Positions 18,420 through 28,410 are shown, counted from the first letter of the stretch. The stretch: 41,334 nt of DNA from an uncultured Enterobacteriaceae bacterium (GCA_945271245.1 CALYPF010000008.1:1-41334); one strand, 5' to 3'. Numbers and translations: made by a program. Notes: a model not told the origin generated them from the letters alone.

Positions 18420-19910
18420 GTGATAAACAATTTGTTACGCAGCGGCCAGCTCGCCGATTTTCAGGCGATTGGCGAGAACGGGTTACCGGTCTTCGAAATG
18501 GCGCTGCAGTTACGCGAAGCGCTGCGCCTGCGTCAGCAACAGCAGATTGCCGACTGTCTGGCAATTCCTCAAATCAACGACGATGGCGATAAAATCGACT
18601 GGTATTCACCGGTGCCGGGGCGCGCAAAAAGCTGGATCGCCGCCGATGCGCATGAGCGTGAGCAGGCGCTGAACGCGCTGGCGGATATTCTGAGCGCGGT
18701 ACAGACATTAAGCCAGCGCAGCCTGCAGGCGGAAAACCCGGCAATGCGCCTGTTTGGTAAGCTATTGCCGCTAGCGCTTCAGTTTCCCGCACAAAACCAT
18801 TTATATCTGGTAGCCGGTAAGCCCGTCATCACGTTCTGGGGCTTCGTCAATCTACACGAAAATATTCGTGAAGATGTGCTGGATTGTCTACGGGTTGTAG
18901 AAACACCAGAGCCAGAGGAATTTGAGCAAACCGATGCGCTAACTGCCTCTGAGATACGGGAGCAGGGCGAGCTGGAAACTCAGGCTCAGGAATCGAATAT
19001 TCAAGAACCCGACGCCGAGCCGCCGCTCACTTACGCGCCTCCATCACCGCAGCCCACCGTTGCGCCGCCCCTCATTGAAGATATCGCCGTTGAAAGCGAG
19101 GAGAGCAATGAGGATGAAGACGGCGACGCCGCAGTCGTTACATTAACTTCACCCCGGCGGCGGCTATGGGTCATTCCGGCTCTATTACTGCCGGTTGTCG
19201 CAGTTAGCGCCGCCGCCTGGTTTGCGTGGAACACGCACGCTGCATCGCAGATGGCGCTGCAGGCGCATCGACACACCGCGGAGATACGGCCCGTCAGAGC
19301 GCCTTTGGTACTCAAAAAGACGCTGCCGCTTATGAAAGCGGTGGTTGTACCGGCAGAACCCGCTGTGCCGACGCCGACTACGGCGCTGGCACCAGCGCCA
19401 TCGCCGGCTGTCGCATCATCAACGCTGCCGCTTGATGCGGCGGTGATTGCACCGGTTTCGGCGGCGGAGAAAAAGCCCGTGGCTGAAACACAAGAGAAGC
19501 CGGTATCTACGCCCGCGCCCGCGCCGAAAAATGCGCTTATCATGAGTGAAGATGAGCTGCGCGTAGGAACAACGCGCTTTTTAAACGGTAACTGGCGGGC
19601 GGCGGTGGACTTTTCCAGCCCGGTCACCGGTAAGCCGCCGGTATTGCGCTATCAAATCAAAGACAATAAAGGCAGCGTCCGGCTGACGCTCAGCGGCGGC
19701 GTAGTGTGTAAAGCCGATGTTTATTCCGGGCTACACGCCAGCGGCGTGCTAATGATTAAATCGCGCGGCGCGGCGCGCTGTTCCGACAGTTCGCGCTATC
19801 CGCTGCCTGAAATTTCATGTAAAGCCGGTGCAAACGATGTGGCCGAGTGTAGCGGCGCCTACGGCGCAGACACCGTTGTCCCTGTGACCTTTAAGAAAAT
19901 AAGCGACTGA
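18420..19910 (+). CDS. srfA: SrfA-like envelope protein
   Basis: First gene of a srfABC operon, known from Salmonella as SsrB-regulated and also flagella-coregulated; the molecular function is not established. The 496-residue product starts at a GTG with a GGGAAG ribosome site. It has a cytoplasmic N domain (about 1-240), one membrane helix (around 249-270, LWVIPALLLPVVAVSAAAWF), an Ala/Pro-rich linker and a C domain from about 378 that should be periplasmic. That domain has four cysteines (VVCKAD, ARCSDS, ISCKAG, AECSGA), suggesting two disulfides. srfB follows after six bases. Confidence 0.8.
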   Translation: MINNLLRSGQLADFQAIGENGLPVFEMALQLREALRLRQQQQIADCLAIPQINDDGDKIDWYSPVPGRAKSWIAADAHEREQALNALADILSAVQTLSQRSLQAENPAMRLFGKLLPLALQFPAQNHLYLVAGKPVITFWGFVNLHENIREDVLDCLRVVETPEPEEFEQTDALTASEIREQGELETQAQESNIQEPDAEPPLTYAPPSPQPTVAPPLIEDIAVESEESNEDEDGDAAVVTLTSPRRRLWVIPALLLPVVAVSAAAWFAWNTHAASQMALQAHRHTAEIRPVRAPLVLKKTLPLMKAVVVPAEPAVPTPTTALAPAPSPAVASSTLPLDAAVIAPVSAAEKKPVAETQEKPVSTPAPAPKNALIMSEDELRVGTTRFLNGNWRAAVDFSSPVTGKPPVLRYQIKDNKGSVRLTLSGGVVCKADVYSGLHASGVLMIKSRGAARCSDSSRYPLPEISCKAGANDVAECSGAYGADTVVPVTFKKISD

Positions 19911-19916
19911 TTCTTT

Positions 19917-22871
19917 ATGCTAGTAACTCTGTGCGACTATAAACAAAACGTCACTCTGATTGAAAATAGCGGGATTCAGTTCCTCGACTTTGGCGTGACG
20001 CCGCAAGACACTCCCCACGGCGGCCGCTTCGTTCGTAAAACGGCGAACGGTCCGCTGCTGCGCCTGGATTACGACGAGGCGCAGCAGAAATATACGCTGC
20101 CGTCCGACGGCGGCCCGGAGTTAGTAAAACCGGAAAATGTATGCAGCATGGCACAGTCGCTGGCGCTGCTGGATGGCGTTTGGCTACCGTTTCCGCTGCT
20201 ACGCGTGAATGCGCCGCGCGCATTTGTCGGCGGCCCGGATAACTGGGCGCGCATTCAGATAAACCGGCTGGATATACCGGATGAGTCGGGGTACACGCAC
20301 CGCGTCACGGTAGCAATTGATACGCGTCTGATGGACGATAGCGACAGTTTGCTGGCGCCGGGGCCGCGCGATGTGAGCAATGGTTCCCGCTTTGCGGTGG
20401 CATGGCGCGATGAGGACGTCGGTGACTTTTTAGATCAGACGTGGGTCGATGGCTGGCTGCGGGAGATTTTTACCCAGTATGTCAGTCGGCATGAAGCGCG
20501 CACAGAAGAAGATATCGCACGCGCGCTGAAGTTCTTTGAATATCAGGCCCACTGGTTGAATGTCATGTCGCTTATCGGAACTCAGGTCCGCGTGCCGGAC
20601 GTGCGCCTGGTGGCGGCGGAAACGAACGCGATTGCGATAGATCTAACGCTGGATGTGGGCAACACGCACACCTGCGGCGTATTAATAGAAAATGATATTC
20701 ATGCGGAGGACGGCCTGTCGCGAACCACCGCGCTGCGGGTGCGCTCCCTGAGCGAACCCTACCGCCTGAGCGCGCCGCTTTTCAGTAGCCGGGTTGAGTT
20801 CAGCCAGGCGAATTTTGGTAAACAGGCGTTTTCCGTTGAAAGTGGGCGTGAAGACGCGTTTATCTGGCCGTCTCTGGTGCGGGTAGGCGATGAAGCCAGT
20901 TGGCTTGCCGCCCGCCGCCAGGGAAATGAAGGCAGCAGCGGGCTATCCAGCCCGCGGCGCTATCTGTGGGATGATGCCCCGGCAATTGCCGACTGGCGCT
21001 TCAATCACCCGGAGCGTGAAGCTCCGGCCACGGCGCGGCCGCTGATGCTATTAATTAACGATGAAGGTGAGCCGCTTTACCGTATTCCGCCTGCGCTGCG
21101 TTTACCGGTATTTAACCCCCGCTATAGCCGCAGCTCCCTGATGACGCACATGCTATGCGAACTGCTGGCCCAAATTATTTCTCAGATGAACAGCGTGGCT
21201 CATCGTCTACAAATGGGCGATATCAATGCGCCGCGCTATTTACGCTCACTTATTCTGACGCTGCCGTGCGCCATGCCTAAGCAGGAACGCGATATTTTCC
21301 GCCTGCGAATGCAGGAGGCTATCGCACTAGTCTGGAAAGCGAACGGCTGGCATCCACAGGACGCTGATTTTACCGGCGCCGCCGGGCTTGCGCAGAGCAA
21401 AGTACCGGTTCCTGAAATTAAGATGGAATGGGATGAAGCGAGCTGTGGGCAACTGGTGTGGCTCTACAACGAAGCAATGGTCACTTACGCCGGACAGCCG
21501 GCGCGGCTGTTTGCCGATTTAGCTCGCACCGACGCTGTGCCAGATGCGGCAGAGGTAGCGGGACGTTCGCTGCGCGTGGCTTCTCTGGATATCGGCGGTG
21601 GTACGATGGACCTGGCGATTACGCGCTATTCCCTGGAGACCGGCGGCAGCGGTGCGAAAATCCGGCCGGAACTGCTGTTTCGGGAAGGATTTAAAGTCGC
21701 CGGTGATGATATTTTGCTGGAGGTTATCCAGCGAGCGGTATTGCCTGCTATTGAGCGCGCGCTGCATAACGCCGGGGTTAGCGATACCGCTGCGCTGATG
21801 ATGGCTCTGTTCGGCGATGCCGGGCGGATGACCAGCCAGAGCGTGCTGCGCCAGCAGTTAACTCTGCAGCTGTTGATTCCTGCGGGGCTGGGCGTGCTAC
21901 GCGCCTGGGAACAGAGCAATCCCGCCGATGCCAGCGATGGCCTTCACACGCATTTAGGTGCGCTGTTAACTCATCCCCTGACGGGCGGCGTCCAGGAATA
22001 TCTTCAGCAGGTTATCCGACCCGCGCTAAGTGATGATGCGATACGTTTTGATATTTTGGCTACGCCGCTGCAGGTGGATTTCTCCGCGCTCAATCAGGCG
22101 GTGCAGGAAGAGCGCTTCTGTATTAATCAGCCGCTGCACGCTATGTGTGAAGCTATTTCCTACTATGACTGCGATATCTTACTGGTCACCGGGCGACCAG
22201 CCGGGCTTCCCGGCGTGAAGCTGTTGCTTAATCAGCTACAGCCCGTGCCCGCCAGCCGTATTCGCTGGATGAATCATTATCAGCCTGGTGAATGGTACCC
22301 GCTGCGAGATAAAGGCCGGATTGGCAACGCGAAGTCGACGGCGGCGGTTGGGGCAGCCCTGTGCTGCCTGGCGCTGGATCTTCGTCTGCCTCGCTTCAAT
22401 TTGAAGGCAGCGGATATCGGCGCCTATTCCACGGTGCGGCATCTGGGGGAACTGGATGCCCAGGAAAACCGGCTGTCTGAGGAAAATATTTGGTATCGGG
22501 ATATCGACCTTGACGATCCTGAGGCGCAGTTGGACGCTGAGTTGACTTTTCCGCTGCGCGGCGGTGTGACGCTGGGCTTTCGCCAGCTTGATAACCCGCG
22601 CTGGCCAGCGACGCCGTTATATACGCTTGGGATCCGTTCCCCGGAGCTGGCGCGCACGCTGGCGGGTGACGGCGTGTTGAATGTGCGCCTGAAGCTGGTG
22701 CATGCGCAGGGCGAGGAAGAGGCGTGTACTTTTGAACTGGCGGAGGCTGCGCTTCAGACGGGCGAGCGCGTCGGGCTGGATGCGCTGGCATTAAAACTCA
22801 ATACGCTGGCGGATCGCCGTATTAACGGTCAGCACTATTGGATCGACAGCGGGAGCGTGTATCTGAAATGA
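19917..22871 (+). CDS. srfB: SrfB, predicted actin/Hsp70-fold ATPase
   Basis: 984-residue product matching the SrfB family (N terminus LVTLCDYKQNVTLIENSGIQ). Family annotations call it a virulence factor of unknown activity. The sequence shows the three nucleotide-binding motifs of the actin/Hsp70/sugar-kinase fold in order: phosphate-1 near 243-253 (DLTLDVGNTHTCGVLI), phosphate-2 near 553-563 (LDIGGGTMDLAI) and an adenosine motif near 753 (LLVTGRPAGLPGVKLL). It is therefore probably a cytosolic ATPase rather than a secreted effector; no signal peptide or membrane helix is seen. Its stop overlaps the srfC start, which suggests coupled translation and a complex. Confidence 0.85.
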   Translation: MLVTLCDYKQNVTLIENSGIQFLDFGVTPQDTPHGGRFVRKTANGPLLRLDYDEAQQKYTLPSDGGPELVKPENVCSMAQSLALLDGVWLPFPLLRVNAPRAFVGGPDNWARIQINRLDIPDESGYTHRVTVAIDTRLMDDSDSLLAPGPRDVSNGSRFAVAWRDEDVGDFLDQTWVDGWLREIFTQYVSRHEARTEEDIARALKFFEYQAHWLNVMSLIGTQVRVPDVRLVAAETNAIAIDLTLDVGNTHTCGVLIENDIHAEDGLSRTTALRVRSLSEPYRLSAPLFSSRVEFSQANFGKQAFSVESGREDAFIWPSLVRVGDEASWLAARRQGNEGSSGLSSPRRYLWDDAPAIADWRFNHPEREAPATARPLMLLINDEGEPLYRIPPALRLPVFNPRYSRSSLMTHMLCELLAQIISQMNSVAHRLQMGDINAPRYLRSLILTLPCAMPKQERDIFRLRMQEAIALVWKANGWHPQDADFTGAAGLAQSKVPVPEIKMEWDEASCGQLVWLYNEAMVTYAGQPARLFADLARTDAVPDAAEVAGRSLRVASLDIGGGTMDLAITRYSLETGGSGAKIRPELLFREGFKVAGDDILLEVIQRAVLPAIERALHNAGVSDTAALMMALFGDAGRMTSQSVLRQQLTLQLLIPAGLGVLRAWEQSNPADASDGLHTHLGALLTHPLTGGVQEYLQQVIRPALSDDAIRFDILATPLQVDFSALNQAVQEERFCINQPLHAMCEAISYYDCDILLVTGRPAGLPGVKLLLNQLQPVPASRIRWMNHYQPGEWYPLRDKGRIGNAKSTAAVGAALCCLALDLRLPRFNLKAADIGAYSTVRHLGELDAQENRLSEENIWYRDIDLDDPEAQLDAELTFPLRGGVTLGFRQLDNPRWPATPLYTLGIRSPELARTLAGDGVLNVRLKLVHAQGEEEACTFELAEAALQTGERVGLDALALKLNTLADRRINGQHYWIDSGSVYLK

Positions 22872-24925
22872 AATCCACTTTTTACCCAGAAACGGCCATT
22901 ACCGCTCTAGTTGAGTGGGTGAACGCTCACCGGCAGACTTCGGCGCTGCTCGATGCGCAGGCGGACGCGCTGTTATTGCGTCTGTGGCAGGCCAGCGCGC
23001 GCAGCGCGGCGTTAAACGCGGCGGAAAGTTCGCCGGGCGCGCTGTGTTTGTATGGGCATGGCCACGCCAGTAAGCGTCATTTACTGAATACGCTGAATAT
23101 TCCGGCGCCGCATATGCGCCCCGCCGGGCGCGTGGGATTTACCAGTGGATGCGCGCTGCGCTATAGCGCCGATCCGGATATGCGCCCGACGGCGTTTCCT
23201 TTACGTTTACGCCTGCTGCGTGAATGTGAGTTGGTACAGCTTTTTATTAGCCACTTTTTAGAGCAGGGCGGCATCGTTGCCGGGATTAACGAACGCCTGC
23301 GCGAGCGCCTCACCACGCTTGGCGCGCGTCGGCAGACGCAGGCCAGCGAGGCGCTTACGGAGCAGGACGTCGCGCTGGTGGTTGATTACTGGCAGCGCGT
23401 ATGTGGGCTACAGGGTGAAACGGGCAGCGCCGCTTTGTGGCAGGAGTTTGCGCAGTTAATCCCGCATTTAAATTTACGCGAGCGGGCGAGCGCCTGGGCG
23501 CTGCTGTGGGACGATCGTCGGGCATTAACGGAAAGCTGGCTCGATTTTGCGACTACGCTGGAGCGTCTCGGGTATCACACACTGGTGATGGCGCCGGAAA
23601 CGCTGCTGGAGGCGCCGGTTTCTGCGCCAGCGCAGACTGTTCTGGTCAAGCCGCCCCGGCTAACGCCGGTGAATATCTCTTTGGATGCGCTAACGCTATT
23701 GTGCATTGAGGTGGAGTTTTCCGGCCACTGCCCTTACGGCGATGTGCTGGATATGCCGGGTTATCCGTCTGCGCATACTCCAACTCTGGCGCAGAGTAAA
23801 ATACGCTTTTTGCCCGATGTGTATCGTCAGCGCCAGCAGCCTGATTTATTGCTGATGTGTGATGTAGTCGAGGATCGCGGCGATATTCCGGCGATTGCTC
23901 GCCAGCTTGAACGCTGGGTGCAACAGTGCTGTGCCAGAGATGCCGGTCAGGAACCGGGAATGATCTGGGCGATTACGCCTTTTGATACGCGTTTTCATAA
24001 CGGGGAGCACGTTGATGAAGGGCTACAGCAGTTATGCAGCCGTTTGTCGCTCGCATGGGGAACCCTGCAAACGTTAGATGAGCGCGGCATTGCGCAAATG
24101 GCCGAATGGCTGTCCCGCTCTCAGGCACCAGCGGTGAGGGCGCAGCATTATGCTACTCTGCGTCAGCGGCTCCATGAGTCCCTTCGCGCCGCGTTTACGC
24201 CGCTATTACGCGAGCAGGCGCAGACCGAAGCTGAAATAGAAGAGATTGTGCGGGCGCTGCAGCACAGCGCGCCGCGCCACGGCGATTTGCTGGAGGCGCT
24301 ACGCCCTTCTGCCGACTGGTTTCTGACACCTGAAACCGCGACCGCGCAGCCCCGGGGGATTTTTGACGCGTCTTTAGATTTGTTCAGCCGTCAGGGCGAA
24401 GAAAAAACCGGTGTGGGCGCGGGTCCTGGCCTCACGCTGTATCGCTGCTGGGCGTCTTATCTGCGGGAAAAAACGCAGGATGCTCGTCTGGCCCATTCGC
24501 TAGGGCTGCGCGCTGAAACGCTGAGCGATGTGGGTGAAATTTTGGTGATGACGGGCTATCGCCTGGATCTGCCTGCCGAATTTGAACGAGCAGCCGTAGA
24601 GGAGGGTGCCGGTGGGGCGGAAATCGCCCGTATGGCGGAGAACTTCATGTGCTGGCTAGGTTATGCCCGAGCGCCGCTGGAGGAGCGTCCCACCAGTATT
24701 ATTTCTCAGGGGCCGATTTTTGCTGCACCTGAACCTGAGCGTGCCGTTGGGCGATTAACGCGTTTGCCGGAGAAACCCGCGCACGCGGGCGCGCGCTATG
24801 TGTATGACTGGCTGGTGGCGCTTTATGTGCGCGGTTGTGAGAATCGCGATTATCGCCACCCCGAGGATATTAGCGTTAGCGCACGCCAGCATTTGCAGCG
24901 TTTATTAACTACTCCGGTGCGCTAG
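22868..24925 (+). CDS. srfC: SrfC family protein with P-loop-like segment
   Basis: Third gene of the srfABC operon (putative bacterial virulence factor family), function unknown. The chosen start is the ATG at 22868 overlapping the srfB stop (ATGA), giving 685 residues; an upstream in-frame start at 22838 lies within srfB and is less likely. Residues about 60-76 (LCLYGHGHASKRHLLNTL) look like a Walker A/P-loop variant after a hydrophobic strand, and a later strand ending in acidic residues (LLLMCDVVEDRGD, around 328) could play the Walker B or G3 part. No secretion signal or membrane helix is apparent. Confidence 0.8.
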   Translation: MKSTFYPETAITALVEWVNAHRQTSALLDAQADALLLRLWQASARSAALNAAESSPGALCLYGHGHASKRHLLNTLNIPAPHMRPAGRVGFTSGCALRYSADPDMRPTAFPLRLRLLRECELVQLFISHFLEQGGIVAGINERLRERLTTLGARRQTQASEALTEQDVALVVDYWQRVCGLQGETGSAALWQEFAQLIPHLNLRERASAWALLWDDRRALTESWLDFATTLERLGYHTLVMAPETLLEAPVSAPAQTVLVKPPRLTPVNISLDALTLLCIEVEFSGHCPYGDVLDMPGYPSAHTPTLAQSKIRFLPDVYRQRQQPDLLLMCDVVEDRGDIPAIARQLERWVQQCCARDAGQEPGMIWAITPFDTRFHNGEHVDEGLQQLCSRLSLAWGTLQTLDERGIAQMAEWLSRSQAPAVRAQHYATLRQRLHESLRAAFTPLLREQAQTEAEIEEIVRALQHSAPRHGDLLEALRPSADWFLTPETATAQPRGIFDASLDLFSRQGEEKTGVGAGPGLTLYRCWASYLREKTQDARLAHSLGLRAETLSDVGEILVMTGYRLDLPAEFERAAVEEGAGGAEIARMAENFMCWLGYARAPLEERPTSIISQGPIFAAPEPERAVGRLTRLPEKPAHAGARYVYDWLVALYVRGCENRDYRHPEDISVSARQHLQRLLTTPVR

Positions 24926-24940
24926 CTGTTCTGCGCGCAG

Positions 24941-24961
24941 CTCCCGCCGTGAAGGCGGGAG
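24941..24961 (+). terminator. Hairpin after srfC
   Basis: Perfect 8-bp stem CTCCCGCC/GGCGGGAG with a 5-base loop, 15 bases past the srfC stop, in the convergent gap with the MCP gene. No strong U-run. A second inverted repeat, TACCGCC/GGCGGTA (25051-25074), lies just beyond the MCP stop. Confidence 0.45.
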
Positions 24962-25087
24962 AATGCGTTTACTGCAATCTTTTGCCTGCTCCAAAGGCGG
25001 TCTATTGCCCTGGCAGCGGAGTCGAGTTTATAGCGCAGGCGCTGTGAGCGTACCGCCGCGATGTTACGGCGGTAATAAAGCCTCTGT

Positions 25088-26650
25088 TTAGGCTTCCGCT
25101 GGCTGTGCGCTGCTTTCTTCCAGCGCAACGTTGCCCACATTAAATTTCTCCATTAGTTCGGAAAGGTGGTGCGCCTGTCGGTCCAGGTTACTCGTGCTGG
25201 CGACGGACTCTTTTACCATCGCCGCATTGCGCTGTGTGACGGTATCCATTTGCGTGATTGCCTGAGCTACCTGATGAACACCGGTGCTCTGTTCAGCGGA
25301 TGCGGAAGAAATATTGCCCATAATGTCGCTGACTTTCGCCGTGGAAAGTACTATTTCGCTCATGGTTTCCCCGGCGCGTGAGACGAGTCCCGTACCCTGG
25401 GCAACATTATCGACCGTCTGGCTAATCAGTTTATTAATCTCTTTTGCCGCATCTCCGCTGCGTGCTGCAAGCTGGCGGACTTCCGCTGCCACGACGGCAA
25501 ATCCCCGGCCCTGCTCCCCGGCGCGGGCAGCTTCAACGGCGGCGTTTAGCGCCAAAATATTGGTCTGGCTGGCGATGCCATTGATCACATTATTGATATC
25601 AGAAATGTTTTTCGCGCTCAGCTCTATTTGCTCCATATTACTGACCACCTCAGCCATCACTTTGGTGCCACCCATTGCGATTTCATTTGTATGAGAAGCC
25701 AGTTGGTTTGCCTGTGCCGCATTTTGCGCGTTATTTTCTACCGTGGTTTTTATTTCTTCCATACTGGCGGCAATTTGCTGAAGCGCACCGGCTTGCTCTA
25801 CGGTACGGGAAGAAAGATCCTGATTTTCTGTCACAATCTCCTGCGTAGTGTGAGAAATATGATCGGTGGATTGTTTTACCGATGAGATCATTATTTGCAA
25901 GGAGCTCTGCATGTCCTTGAGTTTAGACAGTAATGAGCCTATTTCATCGCTGCCGTAAACGTGTACATCGGACGTTAAATCGCCGTTGCTAATTTTCTCG
26001 AATACTTTTCCAATAAAAACAATACTGCTAACTAAGCGACGTTTTATCCACAGCGTCGCGCCCAGCACGCAGACGATATAGAGAATGAAAACTATCGATG
26101 AGATGATGAGTGAGCTATTTTTGTGCTTACTGGCATCCTTTATGGCACGTTCGTAAGCTTTTTCGTTTTGAATACGAAAGCTTTTAATTGCGCTGTCCAG
26201 GTTTTTTAATGCCTGGCTCATATCTTTATCCTTAAAGGTTCCGTCAAGGACGTGAGGAAGAACATCTTCAAAAAAATCCACGACCAGGTAAGCGTCCCGT
26301 TCTATTTGGCCTATCCTTTGAGCATTTTCTTCTGGGTTAAGAGCTTTAAGTTCTTTTAGATCGGAGCGAATGGCGGTAAACAGGCTGCGCATCTCTTTAA
26401 CCTGCGCCGGGCTTACCGGTTGGTTCATCACTTTCACCAGCGCGATTGCATTCATCTGACCGCGAGTCATTGCGATGTTATAATTTAATCGATTAAGGTA
26501 ATCAATATTGATTTTTGCCTGGTTAATACCCATGACATTATCGAAGTTATTTTTAGAAAAGAGCGTAGCGTTCAGAAACAAGAATACAAAGAAGACGAAG
26601 AATAACATCATCATGATTGATGATTTTCTTGAAATACTCAAGTTGTTCAC
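25088..26650 (-). CDS. Methyl-accepting chemotaxis protein
   Basis: Transmembrane chemoreceptor signalling through CheA/CheW. The 520-residue product starts at GTG (26650) after a GGGG ribosome site. It has an N-terminal membrane helix ([20 protein letters not shown]), a periplasmic four-helix-bundle type domain (about 35-185), a second membrane helix ([20 protein letters not shown]), a HAMP linker and a signalling domain with the conserved tip ([20 protein letters not shown]-like; here [20 protein letters not shown]). The C terminus ends SSAQPAEA and lacks the NWETF pentapeptide used by Tar/Tsr to tether CheR and CheB. The ligand cannot be named. It is the only receptor gene in the window and is preceded by a sigma-28-like promoter. 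Confidence 0.93.
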   Translation of the reverse strand: MNNLSISRKSSIMMMLFFVFFVFLFLNATLFSKNNFDNVMGINQAKINIDYLNRLNYNIAMTRGQMNAIALVKVMNQPVSPAQVKEMRSLFTAIRSDLKELKALNPEENAQRIGQIERDAYLVVDFFEDVLPHVLDGTFKDKDMSQALKNLDSAIKSFRIQNEKAYERAIKDASKHKNSSLIISSIVFILYIVCVLGATLWIKRRLVSSIVFIGKVFEKISNGDLTSDVHVYGSDEIGSLLSKLKDMQSSLQIMISSVKQSTDHISHTTQEIVTENQDLSSRTVEQAGALQQIAASMEEIKTTVENNAQNAAQANQLASHTNEIAMGGTKVMAEVVSNMEQIELSAKNISDINNVINGIASQTNILALNAAVEAARAGEQGRGFAVVAAEVRQLAARSGDAAKEINKLISQTVDNVAQGTGLVSRAGETMSEIVLSTAKVSDIMGNISSASAEQSTGVHQVAQAITQMDTVTQRNAAMVKESVASTSNLDRQAHHLSELMEKFNVGNVALEESSAQPAEA

Positions 26651-26692
26651 ATTTTACCCCGTTAACGAGTATGATTTTATTTTTCTCTGTTA

Positions 26693-26719
26693 GCATCGGC
26701 AAAAGTAAATATTTCTTAA
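26693..26719 (-). promoter_or_regulatory. Sigma-28-like promoter of the MCP gene
   Basis: On the minus strand: TTAA, 15 bases, GCCGATGC. It keeps the GCCGAT core and the spacing of the FliA consensus and lies 42 bases upstream of the GTG start. Receptor genes are typical class 3 targets. Confidence 0.65.
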
Positions 26720-27741
26720 GCAGATAGTCAGGATTAATTATTTTATTTTTATGCTGTTTTAATAATATACGCTTTGCTTTCAGTTGTTTGCCTTTTTATA
26801 TATTTGAAGTTTACGTTGGTCCGTATTATGAGATGTGAAAACGCTTAATCGCAAAAAATGATTTTGAAATTTATAGCGTAAGCGTGTATAGGGTATAAAT
26901 TATATGGGTTCTACTATGCTACTTATTTTGACAAAAATAATTTTCGGCAAAATTGCAAGCGATGGCCGCTGGGTGCGGCTTACGGGTAGTATTGGGTAGT
27001 GAGGTTTTTATTGTAAATAACGTGAGGATGATATTAACAGAGATTTTAGGAAGTGTTTCGCTTACTCTTTCAAGATGAAAGTAGGCTGTTATTTATTAAT
27101 GGTTGGTTATTATTTCGAATGTTTATTTTTTGTGAACTCAAAATTTCATTTTTTGTGATAGATATTTTATTTTAACTATGTGGAATGTGGATGTTCTCCA
27201 TTTTTTCCGGGATACCGATTTAGTATTAACTTGGTCATGGTATTTCTATGGTCATTGATTGCATAATATTAAGAACGGGAGGGTAATAATGGATAAGATA
27301 TCGATTGAAACCGCCGTATCTCTTTTGAGTGGAAACCGCAGATGGTAATACGCGGATGAATCGGGCTGAGGCTGGTTTTCTCATCGCTTTGCCATATTAA
27401 TGACTGATTAACCATACTACTTTTGTTATTTTCATGAGCCATTTTCTTATAGTGGATACGTGATGTAATGCACTAATTTCAAATGAGTAGTAAGCAGTAA
27501 AGTAATATCCGGGCTTTATTTAGTGTCATCACACTTTTTTAGCGAGTGTGCAATCTCTTCGCAGGTTTTCTTGCATGGTTATTATTCACAGCATTCCACG
27601 GTAAATATCCCGCAGAGGGCTGGAAAACCGACATCATCAAACCTCACTGATGCCAATGCAACCATGCGCTGTCGCAGGATATTTGGTGCCTGTTCGGTAG
27701 AATGTGAGACCGGCGACTTTTTTGTTTTGACATTGCTTTAA
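26720..27741. other. AT-rich region without a clear gene
   Basis: About 1 kb between the MCP promoter and the CRISPR leader. No ORF has convincing composition or motifs. A 72-codon frame at 27523-27741 has no recognisable feature. The one gene-like start is the micro-ORF at 27289. The region could hold remnants of a deleted cas operon or receptor gene, but nothing readable supports that. Confidence 0.4.
27289..27348 (+). CDS. Candidate 19-residue micro-ORF
   Basis: ATG preceded by GGGAGG at a suitable distance opens MDKISIETAVSLLSGNRRW and then a stop. The strong ribosome site and plausible codons contrast with the surrounding AT-rich DNA, so it may be a leader peptide or the stub of a truncated gene. 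The function is unknown and it could be chance. Confidence 0.25.
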   Translation: MDKISIETAVSLLSGNRRW

Positions 27742-27845
27742 AATCAGAGAGTTAACGCTCTTTGATTTGGATGTTTTATAGCCAATCTTTTGGTGGAAAT
27801 AGAAAGGCCTATAAAGTTAAGTTTAAACAATGGGTTATGATTAGT
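27742..27845 (+). promoter_or_regulatory. Probable CRISPR leader
   Basis: AT-rich segment directly before the first repeat. Orientation is set by the degenerate repeat at the far (right) end of the array, so the leader should be on this side, with transcription to the right. It begins with a near-perfect inverted repeat AATCAGAGAG/CTCTTTGATT around TTAACG (27742-27767). Confidence 0.55.
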
Positions 27846-28241
27846 GTGTTCCCCGCACATGCGGGGATAAACCGTTTGACAAGCTTTTAGCACAAGCGGG
27901 CGTACTGTGTTCCCCGCACATGCGGGGATAAACCGGTCATGGCAGAACGCCGGGGCCAGGCGGATGAGTGTTCCCCGCACATGCGGGGATAAACCGGCCC
28001 GATGGCTGGCGTAAACAACAGCGTCACCGTGTTCCCCGCACATGCGGGGATAAACCGAAAAAACCATGCTATTTATAATTTCATATATAGTGTTCCCCGC
28101 ACATGCGGGGATAAACCGTTTACTCACTGGTCACCTCCAACTTTGCTTTGCGTGTTCCCCGCACATGCGGGGATAAACCGCGGGCTTTATCGTTAGGTTG
28201 AGTAACGATGTAGTGTTCCCCGCACGTGTGGGGATAAGAAG
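27846..28241 (+). CRISPR. Type I-E-like CRISPR array, 7 repeats, 6 spacers, no cas genes nearby
   Basis: Six identical 29-base repeats begin at 27846, 27907, 27968, 28029, 28090 and 28152. Each starts GTGTTCCCCGCACATG and ends CGGGGATAAACCG, with a CCCCGCacatGCGGGG palindrome. A seventh at 28213 is degenerate (ACGTGTGGGG core, end AAGAAG), marking the leader-distal end. Spacers are 32 bases except the fifth (33). Repeat length, palindrome and end fit the type I-E family of enterobacteria, differing from the E. coli core (GCGCCAGC) at the loop. No cas gene lies in the window, so interference would need cas genes elsewhere. By eye no spacer matches the satellite or other parts of the window. 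Confidence 0.97.
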
Positions 28242-28365
28242 CGGTGTATTTAGCGCGTTGAGCAGGGCCAGGGTTAACCGGACATTATATAGCTGGAAGG
28301 GCAATCACCGGGAGGTGAGAAAAAACACCGCCATTTTATCGCCTCTCAACATCAGGGTAACAAAA

Positions 28366-28387
28366 AAGCCACTCTTCCGAGTGGCTT
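28366..28387 (-). terminator. Native terminator of the displaced tRNA-Ile2
   Basis: Perfect 9-bp stem AAGCCACTC/GAGTGGCTT with a 4-base loop; on the minus strand it ends in TTTTTTG. It lies 24 bases past the displaced tRNA 3' half (28411-28458), as expected of the original terminator before the satellite separated it from the tRNA 5' half. Confidence 0.75.
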
Positions 28388-28410
28388 AATTATATGATTC
28401 TAATGCTAAA

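Noticed and set aside
18375-18420. Sigma-28 promoter directly before srfA (TAAAGTAT at about 18381).
   Set aside because: The -35 half fits, but the sequence at the -10 distance (TACTCTAG) does not resemble GCCGATAA, so it is not called although the operon may still be flagella-regulated.
27744-28389. Reading frames across the CRISPR array (both strands).
   Set aside because: They translate the repeats (for example VFPAHAGINR and CGEH patterns) and have no independent support.
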